Below, in pieces: positions 1 to 6,050 of a stretch of 9,925 nt of DNA (its first letter is position 1; the number at the start of each line of letters is the position of its first letter). Source of the DNA: CAYIFA01 sp964362625 (GTDB lineage: Bacteria; Patescibacteriota; Minisyncoccia; 1-14-0-10-42-19); NCBI GenBank assembly GCA_964362625.1, contig CAYIFA010000032.1, forward strand, positions 1-9,925, written 5' to 3'. The notes under the pieces are model-generated. The model saw only the letters and a program-made list of their open reading frames with translations. It was not told the origin of the DNA and made no database searches. Made by a program: the position numbers and the translations under genes.

Positions 1-609
1 ATTTTTGTTCTGGAATTTTTGAATGTTCATGCCAGTGCCATGGCTTATGGCTCACATGCCGGAACTTTGCAAGTTGAATCGCCAAGCGAAACTGTTAAAC
101 GCTTCCTTAAAAAATATCCAAAGCAAACACTTTCGGCCTTTTATCTTCTCTGCGCGATAACCTTGGGTTTCGCCTTAAAAAGTTGGGTCTTGCCGGCTTA
201 TTTCGCGGTTGGCTTGATTACAAAATTTTTCGGCAGGTTCGCGACTCAAGACAATCGCGGCATTGCTTATCTTATTTTAATGCTTTTATTTTCATTCGTG
301 CTCGGTATGCGGCTCTGGGTCGGCGTTGCTTTTTTTCTGTTTATTTTTGTTATGGGCCTTTTCTACACCGGACGCTTAAGTTTAAGCCAGCAACAATCCC
401 AGCTTTTCCGGGATAAGCTCGACGCGGCGCTCTACATCATGCCTGCCATCATATTTCTGCCCCTGCAAGCATTGCTCACGGCCAAAGGAATAAGCGTAGA
501 CGGTCAATTTATCTGGCCGATCCTTTATTTTCCGACGCTCGCCATAAACGATGCGGCATTGTTTATTAGGTCGCGCCTGCGGCCGGTTCCGCCCGCTGCC
601 GATTTTTGA
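1..609 (+). CDS. Polytopic membrane protein of unknown function, probably 5'-truncated by the window edge
   Basis: The reading frame is open from base 1 to the TGA at 607-609. Possible internal starts are TTG at 19 and ATG at 40, but the codons before 19 are also hydrophobic and in frame (FVLEF before LNVHASAMAYG). I therefore think the true start lies left of the window. The visible part has about four to five hydrophobic segments separated by short charged loops (for example RFATQDNRG and RDKLD) and ends in a short basic, proline-rich tail. This indicates an inner-membrane protein. I do not recognise a family with confidence. The next gene starts 14 nt downstream (or overlaps by 4 nt if its TTG is used), so the two are probably cotranscribed. 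The neighbours, two DUF6498-like proteins and LemA, suggest a shared membrane role, but no activity can be assigned. Confidence 0.75.
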   Translation: MFVLEFLNVHASAMAYGSHAGTLQVESPSETVKRFLKKYPKQTLSAFYLLCAITLGFALKSWVLPAYFAVGLITKFFGRFATQDNRGIAYLILMLLFSFVLGMRLWVGVAFFLFIFVMGLFYTGRLSLSQQQSQLFRDKLDAALYIMPAIIFLPLQALLTAKGISVDGQFIWPILYFPTLAINDAALFIRSRLRPVPPAADF

Positions 610-623
610 TAATATCAAAATTA

Positions 624-1514
624 ATGTCGCCCGAGACTGTAGTAATACTAACTGTAATAATTGTTGCGGTAATTTTTTTGGCGCTGGCTGGTTATTTTGT
701 TTACTCTTTTGCTTATCAGCTGTGGAGAACCGGGCGGCTTGCTTTTAGCTTTTTTCGCGCTTTTCCGCCGACGATCACGATAGTCGGGGCAAACATTATA
801 CCGCTTGCCGGCGTTATCTGGTTTAGTTGGAGTCCGTTTGAAGCCCTGTTTACTTACTGGGTTCAGACGGTTATAATTTATCGCTTCGCGCTCGCAAAGC
901 TAAAAAGGGTGACGGAGTTTTCTCCACCAGAACGCAGTTTGCGAGTCATGGCTTTTGACGTTAGGAAGGCGCGAAAGGCTGTGCCGGTAGAAAAACTCAT
1001 CCGCGATTTTAAAAGTGTTTCAAAATTCGGCATGATAAGCACAATCGTTTTTTTGATTTTCATGGCCGGATACATTTCTAAAGGGTCTTTTGGCATAGAA
1101 CTCATCTTTCATTCGGCAAAGGAGTTTCTGATTTCAATTCAAGAATCATGGGGCGCGATCCTGATCGGTTCAACGGCGTTTCTGGCTCATCACAGCTATT
1201 CTTACTCATTCAATTTTATTGGGAAAAAAGAATTTCTTCAGGCTGACCTTGCCCAGCAACTGCGTATTCCGATTACACGGATTGGCACTATCTCGGCGGC
1301 TGTTTTCATGTTTGCCTCCTTTTTCATTCCGGGTTTCTTAGCTGGCGGCAAAAGTCCGCTCATCAGTTTCACCGTGCTTCTGGTTTTTCTGATTTTTTTC
1401 AAAACAAGCATAGATATTTACGCCCACACCAGAGAGCATAAGGCCGCTTTCAAAACTTGGCTCGCGTCCGAAAAACTCAACATTCAAGATATGCGGGGGC
1501 AAAGCAGTGGATAA
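624..1514 (+). CDS. DUF6498-like polytopic membrane protein (first paralogue)
   Basis: Counting from ATG 624 the protein has 296 residues and about six hydrophobic segments: residues 5-30, 52-70, 137-150, 175-190, 220-245 and 248-262. Family-like features are an Asn-Ile-Ile-Pro segment near 57-60, a YW pair at 78-79, a conserved block running from H189 through SYSFNFIGKKEFL (about 192-205), and a final helix with K260, D264 and AHTREH at 267-272. The same blocks occur in the gene at 2181. I match this pattern from memory to the uncharacterised Pfam family DUF6498; no biochemical role is known. A TTG at 606 overlaps the previous stop as TTGA and would add six residues. I prefer ATG 624, although neither has a Shine-Dalgarno site. 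The extra N-terminal hydrophobic helix is absent from the second paralogue. It is likely cotranscribed with the upstream gene. Confidence 0.8.
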   Translation: MSPETVVILTVIIVAVIFLALAGYFVYSFAYQLWRTGRLAFSFFRAFPPTITIVGANIIPLAGVIWFSWSPFEALFTYWVQTVIIYRFALAKLKRVTEFSPPERSLRVMAFDVRKARKAVPVEKLIRDFKSVSKFGMISTIVFLIFMAGYISKGSFGIELIFHSAKEFLISIQESWGAILIGSTAFLAHHSYSYSFNFIGKKEFLQADLAQQLRIPITRIGTISAAVFMFASFFIPGFLAGGKSPLISFTVLLVFLIFFKTSIDIYAHTREHKAAFKTWLASEKLNIQDMRGQSSG

Positions 1515-1517
1515 CTT

Positions 1518-1548
1518 TTTACACCAATAATGTCTTATTTGATATAGT
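1518..1548 (+). promoter_or_regulatory. Predicted lemA promoter giving a leaderless mRNA
   Basis: TTTACA at 1518-1523 can serve as the -35 element and TATAGT at 1543-1548 as the -10. The spacer is 19 bp, longer than ideal. Only six bases separate the -10 from the lemA ATG at 1555, so transcription should begin at or next to the start codon. No Shine-Dalgarno site is present, which fits a leaderless message. It lies in the 40-bp gap after the first DUF6498-like gene. Confidence 0.5.
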
Positions 1549-1554
1549 ATTGTT

Positions 1555-2178
1555 ATGGAAATCATCGGAAAAATAAACGATTTTGCCGGAGGTATTGGGG
1601 ATTTTTTTAAGTCCATTAATCTCTTGCTCACGCTGTTATGGACTGTTTTGGGCGCGCTCGGTTCGTTCGTCGGTTGGTTTGTTTTTACTTATAACTCTTT
1701 GGTGCAAAAAAGGCGTCGGACTGACGAAGAGTGGGCTAATATCGCGGCGGCGATCAAGCGCCGGGCGGATTTGATCCCGAATCTAGTTGAAACCGTTAAA
1801 GGCTATGCCGGACACGAGCGCGCGACATTAGAGAACGTAACCCGGGCGCGCAGCGCGGTAATGGACGCGACTGGCCCGGCGGAACAAATGAAAGCCGAAA
1901 ACATGCTTACCGGCGCCTTAAAATCTCTTTTTGCGGTAGCCGAGAGTTATCCGGATCTGAAAGCCAACCAGAATTTTTCTGAAATGCAACGGGAACTTGC
2001 TGAATCGGAAAACAGGGTTTATGAGGCGCGTAAAATTTATAACGCCGCAGTTCAGGAGTTAAACGTTAAGATTGAATCAATACCGTCGAACTTTGTAGCC
2101 AAAGTTTTCCGGTTTAAAAAAGCCGAATTTTTTGAAGCCGAAGCCGCTGCCATCGCCGTTCCAAAAGTTAGTTTTTAG
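1555..2178 (+). CDS. lemA: LemA family protein
   Basis: LemA family proteins are membrane-anchored helical-bundle proteins found widely in bacteria; their molecular role is not settled. This one has 207 residues, slightly longer than the usual 185-190 because of about 20 extra N-terminal residues. A single membrane helix spans roughly 22-45, followed by the family signature YNSLV (46-50), W60, RRADLIPNLVETVKGYAGHE (69-88), SYPDLKANQNF (131-141), RKIYNAAVQELN (159-170) and a C-terminal FRFKKAEFFE (185-194). The rest is predicted helical and would face away from the cytoplasm. ATG 1555 is the start, six bases after a -10 box. The second DUF6498-like gene starts 2 nt after the stop, so those two are almost certainly cotranscribed. 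More usual lemA neighbours such as TPM-domain or HtpX genes are not visible here. Confidence 0.95.
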   Translation: MEIIGKINDFAGGIGDFFKSINLLLTLLWTVLGALGSFVGWFVFTYNSLVQKRRRTDEEWANIAAAIKRRADLIPNLVETVKGYAGHERATLENVTRARSAVMDATGPAEQMKAENMLTGALKSLFAVAESYPDLKANQNFSEMQRELAESENRVYEARKIYNAAVQELNVKIESIPSNFVAKVFRFKKAEFFEAEAAAIAVPKVSF

Positions 2179-2180
2179 AG

Positions 2181-2951
2181 ATGAACCGGTTTAAATACTC
2201 AAGTAAACCGGCGCTTGCCGCGCTGGTTTTGGCAAACGTGTTGCCTGTCTGGTCCGCCTATTACTCCGGCATTACGCCGGCCGGTCTTGTTTTTCTCTAT
2301 TGGTTGGAGACTTGGGTTATCGCTTTTTATAATTCTTTAAAGATCAAGAAAGCAGTTTCTCCGATGAGCGAGTCAGAAATAAATTTGATGAAAGCCCAGC
2401 TTTTTGCCCGTGGGGATGGCGAGATGAATCGCGAATCTATTCTCCGCGTTTTTATTAAGCAATCCGTCGCGGTGCTATTAGTCTATGGCACGCTGCTTTT
2501 TGCCGTTTTGGTGCCGCATGTTTTTGCAAAAAGCGGTGATTATATATCGCGGGTATTGGTGACCTTTTCCGGCGCTGGTTTGTGGTCATGGGTTCTGATT
2601 TCTTTTGCCGGTCTTACAGTCAGCCACGGCGTATCATATTATTCGAATTTTTTGGGCAAAAAAGAGTTTTTAAATGTTTCTCCAGCCCGTCAAATGCTGC
2701 AGCTTGGCGACCGACTCATTGCCATGCACCTTTTATTGATGTTTAGCAGTATTTTTATTGGAGTGTCCGATGTATTCGGCGCCTTCGGCGCAGTGGCCGG
2801 GATTGCATTGGTTAAGATCATCGTGGATGTCGCGGCTCACTCGCGCGAGCACATGATTACTCAAGCTCTCGGTTTGCCAACATTCGAGCAGGCTGGTCCA
2901 GGCATCCTGATGAAAGCGGCTAAGTTTTTTCTCAAAGGCGGGCGGAAATGA
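2181..2951 (+). CDS. DUF6498-like polytopic membrane protein (second paralogue)
   Basis: This 256-residue protein has about six hydrophobic segments, at 10-28, 33-52, 92-115, 123-147, 178-196 and 198-218. It carries the same landmarks as the gene at 624: LANVLP near 17-22, YWLE at 40-43, H149 followed by SYYSNFLGKKEFL at 152-164, and K212, D216 and AHSREH at 219-224. The match to DUF6498 is clearer here than in the first copy, but the function is unknown. The two copies are quite divergent outside these blocks, so the duplication is probably old. Translation is likely coupled to lemA (2-nt gap, no good ribosome binding site) and to the next gene through an ATGA overlap at 2948-2951. Its position directly behind lemA suggests that the products act together, which is inference. 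Confidence 0.85.
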   Translation: MNRFKYSSKPALAALVLANVLPVWSAYYSGITPAGLVFLYWLETWVIAFYNSLKIKKAVSPMSESEINLMKAQLFARGDGEMNRESILRVFIKQSVAVLLVYGTLLFAVLVPHVFAKSGDYISRVLVTFSGAGLWSWVLISFAGLTVSHGVSYYSNFLGKKEFLNVSPARQMLQLGDRLIAMHLLLMFSSIFIGVSDVFGAFGAVAGIALVKIIVDVAAHSREHMITQALGLPTFEQAGPGILMKAAKFFLKGGRK

Positions 2952-4264
2952 ACCAAAAAGGATTTATTCCTATTGCCGTTATCATTACTGTTATTGTTAT
3001 ACTTGTAGCAAGCGGAGGCGCAGTTTTGATTTATCAAAAGTCTGTGACCAGATCCCCTGAGATACAATCATCGCCTAGCGATCTATCGCCACCGATCGCG
3101 AAGAGCGCAACTTCTGAAATACCACAGAAAAAACTTTCTCCGACTCAGGCCGAATCCCCAGAGACTTCTGAGGGACAAAAGCCCACAACCCAGCTGCCAC
3201 CGGCGCCTTTAGAGAAAATGCCTCCTCCTCTGTCTACTTATACTCCACCTTTAAACCCCGCGTCTACGCGGAGTCCGATTTTCGGTACTCCCTGTACCTC
3301 AAATCCAAAACCAGTGTTTGAACATCCTTTTGCTCCAGTTGATCACATCGCCGGCATTATCCCGCCGGGTGCTGCCGCAAGTGAAGAAATAAAGCCGCAC
3401 AGCTACGTGGAAATTGATACCACTCTCGGCGAGTCCATCCCGGTCTATGCTCCCGCAGACATGTATCTCGTCCAAGGCGCTTTTTACAAAGAGCCGTCTA
3501 CTTTTCGGGTGCCAACGAGTTATATCCTGCATTTTATGGTGAGCTGTGAGATAACGATTAATTTGGATCACATTACCGATCCGGTGGATAAAATCAAAAC
3601 AGTATTAAATCAAACACCGCAAGATGATACGCGTATGGAAAGTATTCTCAAAAATCCAGTGTACTTCAAGGCAGGAGAGCTCATCGGTTCGACCAAGGGC
3701 GGTGGAGTGCATGGAATCAACCGTTTTGACTTTGGTCTATACAACACCACGCATACAAACCAGTTTGTAAATCAGCGGCGTTACGAACAAAGCTACAACT
3801 GGAAATCTATCAATGCCGTCTGCCCCTATGATTCTTTTGCGCCGGAAGTCAAAGATATGTATTTAAAAAAGTTTAGAACTTTTGAAAAACCAACTCTGGT
3901 TCCGGGAGCGTCTTGCCGCATCCCAAATCAGGATAAGGCCGGCACTCTCTCTGGCGCATGGTTCCTTAGCGAAGACTCTTCCTCTGTTGAACCTCATGTG
4001 GGTATTGCGCTTGAGATAAATGGTCAGGAGATAACCATTGTCGGCATCCGTAACATGAGTTTTAGCATTGATGATTCAAATCCGACTTTCGAGGATCCGC
4101 GCTCGGTAACAACTGAACACTGTTATTTTGATCCGCTAAACGGCGCCCGTGTGCTATATTTCAAACTTCACTCACCGATCAAGGTTGAAGTATGGGATGG
4201 GGATTCATCTTCCGGTTGTCCGAATGTTTTTCCAACGAGCGGAACGATATTTTTATATCGCTGA
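2948..4264 (+). CDS. Membrane-anchored protein with proline-rich stalk and degenerate M23/LytM-like domain
   Basis: The 438-residue protein starts MNQKGFIPIAVI with one membrane helix at about 7-29. The KGFIPI start is common in Patescibacteria and resembles a type IV prepilin cleavage context, though an uncleaved anchor is equally possible. Residues 36-110 are rich in Pro, Ser and Thr and look like an extracytoplasmic stalk. Residues 116-270 resemble a LytM/M23 beta-fold: H151 and D157, then GESIPVYAPADMYLV (161-175), LDHI (206-209), FKAGELIGS (240-248) and FDFGLYN (260-266). The usual HxxxD spacing and the C-terminal HxH zinc motif are not intact, so peptidase activity is doubtful. A second beta-rich region follows (331-438) with LSGAWF and six cysteines overall in 290-424, some possibly disulfide-bonded. 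The start overlaps the previous stop as ATGA. It closes the membrane cluster. Confidence 0.75.
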   Translation: MNQKGFIPIAVIITVIVILVASGGAVLIYQKSVTRSPEIQSSPSDLSPPIAKSATSEIPQKKLSPTQAESPETSEGQKPTTQLPPAPLEKMPPPLSTYTPPLNPASTRSPIFGTPCTSNPKPVFEHPFAPVDHIAGIIPPGAAASEEIKPHSYVEIDTTLGESIPVYAPADMYLVQGAFYKEPSTFRVPTSYILHFMVSCEITINLDHITDPVDKIKTVLNQTPQDDTRMESILKNPVYFKAGELIGSTKGGGVHGINRFDFGLYNTTHTNQFVNQRRYEQSYNWKSINAVCPYDSFAPEVKDMYLKKFRTFEKPTLVPGASCRIPNQDKAGTLSGAWFLSEDSSSVEPHVGIALEINGQEITIVGIRNMSFSIDDSNPTFEDPRSVTTEHCYFDPLNGARVLYFKLHSPIKVEVWDGDSSSGCPNVFPTSGTIFLYR

Positions 4265-4381
4265 ACGGGTCATCCCAACGCAGGATTATCACGATGTAAC
4301 CTCAGAATCACTTCTTGAATGGACACGGCCCAGTCCACCTATAGCTGTATATGACTTGGATGAGGTACTATAATTGATATT

Positions 4382-4409
4382 ATGACCCATTCGATTAACT
4401 CAGGGTCAT
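4382..4409. repeat. 7-bp inverted repeat upstream of the gene at 4428
   Basis: ATGACCC at 4382-4388 is the exact reverse complement of GGGTCAT at 4403-4409, with a 14-nt spacer. The repeat covers the place where a -35 element would lie for the TATAAT at 4416-4421, so it could be an operator. There is no following T-run, so it is not an intrinsic terminator. A further GGGTCAT occurs at 4267-4273. Confidence 0.4.
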
Positions 4410-4415
4410 GGTGAG

Positions 4416-4421
4416 TATAAT
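4416..4421 (+). promoter_or_regulatory. -10 box of a leaderless promoter for the gene at 4428
   Basis: A perfect TATAAT lies six bases before ATG 4428, the same spacing as at lemA and uppP. No good -35 match is visible 16-18 bp upstream (the best is ATTAAC or TTAACT around 4393-4400). No Shine-Dalgarno site precedes the ATG, so a leaderless transcript is expected. A second TATAAT at 4369-4374 could also fire in this 163-bp gap. Confidence 0.5.
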
Positions 4422-4427
4422 CGAACC

Positions 4428-4886
4428 ATGAAAACGTTTCTAAAAATTATAGGAGCATTGATACTTTTGGGCGCGGTTCTTTTCGGATATATATTTTATA
4501 TGGGCCGTTCGCGCGGGCCGGAAATATCAGAGCAGGCTACAAAGTTTTTAAGCTTGGCTTCGGATTTTGACGCCGAAAACGCCCATGATTTTTTCTCCGA
4601 CGAGTTAAAACGCGCGGTATCGTTTGAAGATTTTGCCAATGACATAGATTCATATTTTTATCGTCTGGATTTTGTTAGTCAGGAACAAACCGGGTTTTAT
4701 TTTTTCATCGGCATGCCGGAATCCGCGCCTTATAATATATTCAAACTCAGAAGGTTTTATGAATACGATGGAGTTGTCACTTATGCGCGAGGGCAGGAGG
4801 GGACTATTAATGCGGTTTTTATCCGCGAAGACGGCCAGTGGAAGATATTAGCGTTTGACATCAGCGACCCATACCCTAAATACTGA
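4428..4886 (+). CDS. Membrane-anchored hypothetical protein, possibly NTF2-like
   Basis: The protein has 152 residues with an N-terminal membrane anchor or signal at about 6-24 after MKTFLK. The remainder is soluble and probably extracytoplasmic. Helical segments (31-75, including ATKFLSLASDFDAENAHDFF) are followed by strands ending in GTINAVFIREDGQWKILAFD (125-144). A helix-then-strands layout ending in an 'edgqWKI' strand is typical of NTF2/DUF4864-like domains. I suggest this fold at low confidence; no catalytic residues can be named. The start is ATG 4428, six bases after TATAAT. The gene is followed by a convergent gene whose terminator hairpin begins 16 bp past its stop. That hairpin has no T-run in this direction, so + strand termination here is unclear. 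Confidence 0.75.
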   Translation: MKTFLKIIGALILLGAVLFGYIFYMGRSRGPEISEQATKFLSLASDFDAENAHDFFSDELKRAVSFEDFANDIDSYFYRLDFVSQEQTGFYFFIGMPESAPYNIFKLRRFYEYDGVVTYARGQEGTINAVFIREDGQWKILAFDISDPYPKY

Positions 4887-4890
4887 TCAT

Positions 4891-4925
4891 TTTAAATTAA
4901 AAATTAGACCACGGGGTGGTCTAAT
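4891..4925 (-). terminator. Intrinsic terminator of the minus-strand gene 4921-5295
   Basis: On the minus strand, ATTAGACCAC pairs with GTGGTCTAAT (4903-4925) around a 3-nt CCC loop. The stem is 10 bp and is followed by TTTTTAATTT. The gene's TAG stop (4921-4923) lies inside the first arm of the stem. On the + strand the hairpin is followed by GTGCTTTCC, so it is a poor + terminator. Confidence 0.85.
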
Positions 4926-5295
4926 GTGCTTTCCGGCAATTATCACATAGGGTTTTTATCCATCCAGCTTTGTTCGTTTTACCCGATCCGCCGCATTCTT
5001 CGCAAATGGTATAGCTTTTCCTTGTCGCTTCATCTATTAATCGGAACACTTTGTCGGCTTTTTTATGTTCGATTGGTCCGACGTAAAAACGTAGTCCCCC
5101 GAATTTTTCTTTGACTTGGGTGACCCGAAAATCTTTGAGATCCAAGTCTTTCAGCTTCTCACAAAGCTTCTTAATTAAACCAAACCAACCGTCTCCGCAT
5201 TCAAATCCGAATGCCATAAGGGACTCGGTTAGCGGAGCTTCAGGGTGAAAAAATGGGAAGTTCTTAAAAAGGTATTCGGTGTGACTTTTATTCAT
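4921..5295 (-). CDS. Hypothetical protein with C-terminal four-cysteine zinc-ribbon-like motif
   Basis: This 124-residue protein begins with a helical segment rich in aromatics (EYLFKNFPFFHPE), then TESLMAFGFECGDGWFGLI (23-41), QVKEKFGGLRFYV (60-72), a helix at 78-92, and a C-terminal CxxC...CxxC arrangement (C98, C101, C117, C120) around GWIKTL. The ECGDGW and VKEKFGGLRFY blocks are, from memory, typical of a scattered family of bacterial and phage hypothetical proteins whose function I do not know. The cysteines probably bind zinc. The protein has no signal or membrane helix, so it is likely cytoplasmic. ATG at 5293-5295 is preceded by GGGAGG (5300-5305 on this strand) at a 4-nt spacing, which fixes the start. 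It is convergent with the gene at 4428 and divergent from the gene at 5444. The strong Shine-Dalgarno contrasts with the leaderless neighbours. Confidence 0.8.
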   Translation of the reverse strand: MNKSHTEYLFKNFPFFHPEAPLTESLMAFGFECGDGWFGLIKKLCEKLKDLDLKDFRVTQVKEKFGGLRFYVGPIEHKKADKVFRLIDEATRKSYTICEECGGSGKTNKAGWIKTLCDNCRKAH

Positions 5296-5299
5296 TTTT

Positions 5300-5305
5300 C
5301 CTCCC
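5300..5305 (-). promoter_or_regulatory. Strong Shine-Dalgarno site for the gene 4921-5295
   Basis: On the minus strand GGGAGG (within GAGGGAGG) stands four A residues before the ATG. It is one of only three clear Shine-Dalgarno sites in the window and fixes this start. Confidence 0.8.
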
Positions 5306-5331
5306 TCAAAAGAGCTAAGGCAGCTTCTTCT

Positions 5332-5340
5332 AATGTAGCA
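5332..5340 (-). promoter_or_regulatory. Possible extended -10 element for the gene 4921-5295
   Basis: On the minus strand the sequence TGCTACATT matches an extended -10 (TGn plus TACATT, two mismatches to TATAAT). About 17 bp upstream lies a poor -35 (TTTGTA). A start near 5325 would give a leader of about 30 nt containing the Shine-Dalgarno site. The evidence is moderate to weak. Confidence 0.3.
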
Positions 5341-5350
5341 GAAAAGTAAT

Positions 5351-5373
5351 CTAATACAAACACTAATGCAAAC
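5351..5373. repeat. Tandem direct repeat in the divergent promoter region
   Basis: CTAATACAAAC (5351-5361) and CTAATGCAAAC (5363-5373) are 11-mers differing at one base, repeated with a 12-bp period. They lie between the divergent genes at 5295 and 5444, just upstream of the + strand -35 at 5380. A partial copy, CTAATG, is at 5330-5335. They could be a binding site for a regulator serving both genes, but the AT-rich sequence makes chance possible. Confidence 0.45.
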
Positions 5374-5379
5374 GATACA

Positions 5380-5409
5380 TTTACAAACCGCACCCCCTAA
5401 TGGTATAAA
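5380..5409 (+). promoter_or_regulatory. Predicted promoter of the gene at 5444
   Basis: TTTACA (5380-5385) and TATAAA (5404-5409) are separated by 18 bp, and TGG before the -10 makes it an extended -10. Transcription should start near 5416. This gives a leader of about 28 nt that holds the purine-rich AAGGGGGG (5433-5440) before ATG 5444. Confidence 0.65.
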
Positions 5410-5443
5410 GAAGCCAGGTTACCATATTGAATAAGGGGGGTCT

Positions 5444-5950
5444 ATGGAATACGTCTGGCCATTGGCGACTTGGTATAATGTTCTCGTATATATAATAATT
5501 TCATTTGTCGGCTGGTATTTAATCCTTGCCCTCGAATACGAACTTAACGGCGGCGGACTTGGCCGCGGGCGATATTGGGTTTTTGAATGTTTCTGGGAGG
5601 AGTTTCTAGAAAATATACCCGGCGGCATGAAGCGCAAAGTTGAAAAACTTAAAGAAATGGTTGGTCCGCCGATTCCAAACGTGTCAGGCACATTTGTTAG
5701 CATGACCAGCAATCGATCTTGGACGTATGAAGAGCTGCGTTCATCTGGTAAGTGGGAAGAGTGCGCCAGAGAAATGTTTGGGGGCCCGTGGCTATTTTGG
5801 TTCGTAACCGTCTCTATTTATTTTTTGATTGGGGCACCGGCTGTAATAATTTTTCTTGCTGCGCTGGTCGTTGGTACGCCCATATTCCTTGTAAGGGAGT
5901 TAATTCGGTTTTTATGTCACTTAGTACGCAATTCTATCAGTATGTCGTAG
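5444..5950 (+). CDS. Hypothetical membrane protein with two hydrophobic regions
   Basis: I do not recognise this 168-residue protein. An N-terminal membrane helix spans about 10-30. A central polar region (31-112) has a glycine-rich turn (NGGGLGRGR), a basic/acidic helix (GMKRKVEKLKEM, 61-72) and SWTYEELRSSGKWEECA (92-108). A long hydrophobic stretch at about 115-150 could be two helices or a hairpin, and the tail is basic (RELIRFLCHLVRN). The central domain and tail topology cannot be fixed from sequence alone. ATG 5444 is preceded by AAGGGGGG at a 3-nt spacing, close to a Shine-Dalgarno sequence. The gene has its own promoter, and its TAG stop is built into the terminator stem. It is therefore a single-gene unit, divergent from the four-cysteine gene and possibly co-regulated with it. 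Confidence 0.75.
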   Translation: MEYVWPLATWYNVLVYIIISFVGWYLILALEYELNGGGLGRGRYWVFECFWEEFLENIPGGMKRKVEKLKEMVGPPIPNVSGTFVSMTSNRSWTYEELRSSGKWEECAREMFGGPWLFWFVTVSIYFLIGAPAVIIFLAALVVGTPIFLVRELIRFLCHLVRNSISMS

Positions 5951-5977
5951 ACGGAGATCATCTCCGTCTTTCTTTTC
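5949..5977 (+). terminator. Intrinsic terminator of the gene 5444-5950
   Basis: AGACGGAGA (5949-5957) pairs with TCTCCGTCT (5961-5969) around a TCA loop. The stem is a perfect 9 bp and is followed by TTCTTTT. The last two bases of the TAG stop codon (5948-5950) form the first pairs of the stem. Confidence 0.85.
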
Positions 5978-5990
5978 CGGCGGGTTAGGT

Positions 5991-6020
5991 TTGACATATT
6001 GTATTCATTTATGTTATTAT
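5991..6020 (+). promoter_or_regulatory. Strong predicted promoter of the gene at 6051
   Basis: A perfect TTGACA -35 (5991-5996) is followed 18 bp later by TATTAT (6015-6020), preceded by TGT as an extended -10. The expected start is near 6027, leaving a short leader with AAGGAGG. It lies 14 bp after the previous terminator's T-run. Confidence 0.8.
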
Positions 6021-6039
6021 TTTACTGGGTTTGAGAAAA

Positions 6040-6046
6040 AAGGAGG
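6040..6046 (+). promoter_or_regulatory. Consensus Shine-Dalgarno site that sets the start at 6051
   Basis: AAGGAGG stands four bases before ATG 6051. It argues against the in-frame TTG at 5991, which is actually part of the -35 element. Confidence 0.85.
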
Positions 6047-6050
6047 GGCT

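Noticed and set aside
4149..4373. A 74-codon + frame across the end of the stalk protein gene and the following gap
   Set aside because: It overlaps the well-supported gene ending at 4264 in another frame, has no ribosome site or recognisable protein pattern, and ends exactly within a TATAAT box.
5752..5988. A 78-codon + frame inside the membrane gene at 5444 and its terminator
   Set aside because: It is a shadow frame that runs through the intrinsic terminator and has no start signal.
5991..6050. TTG at 5991 as the start of the 75-residue gene
   Set aside because: TTG 5991 is the first part of a perfect TTGACA -35, and a consensus AAGGAGG precedes ATG 6051.
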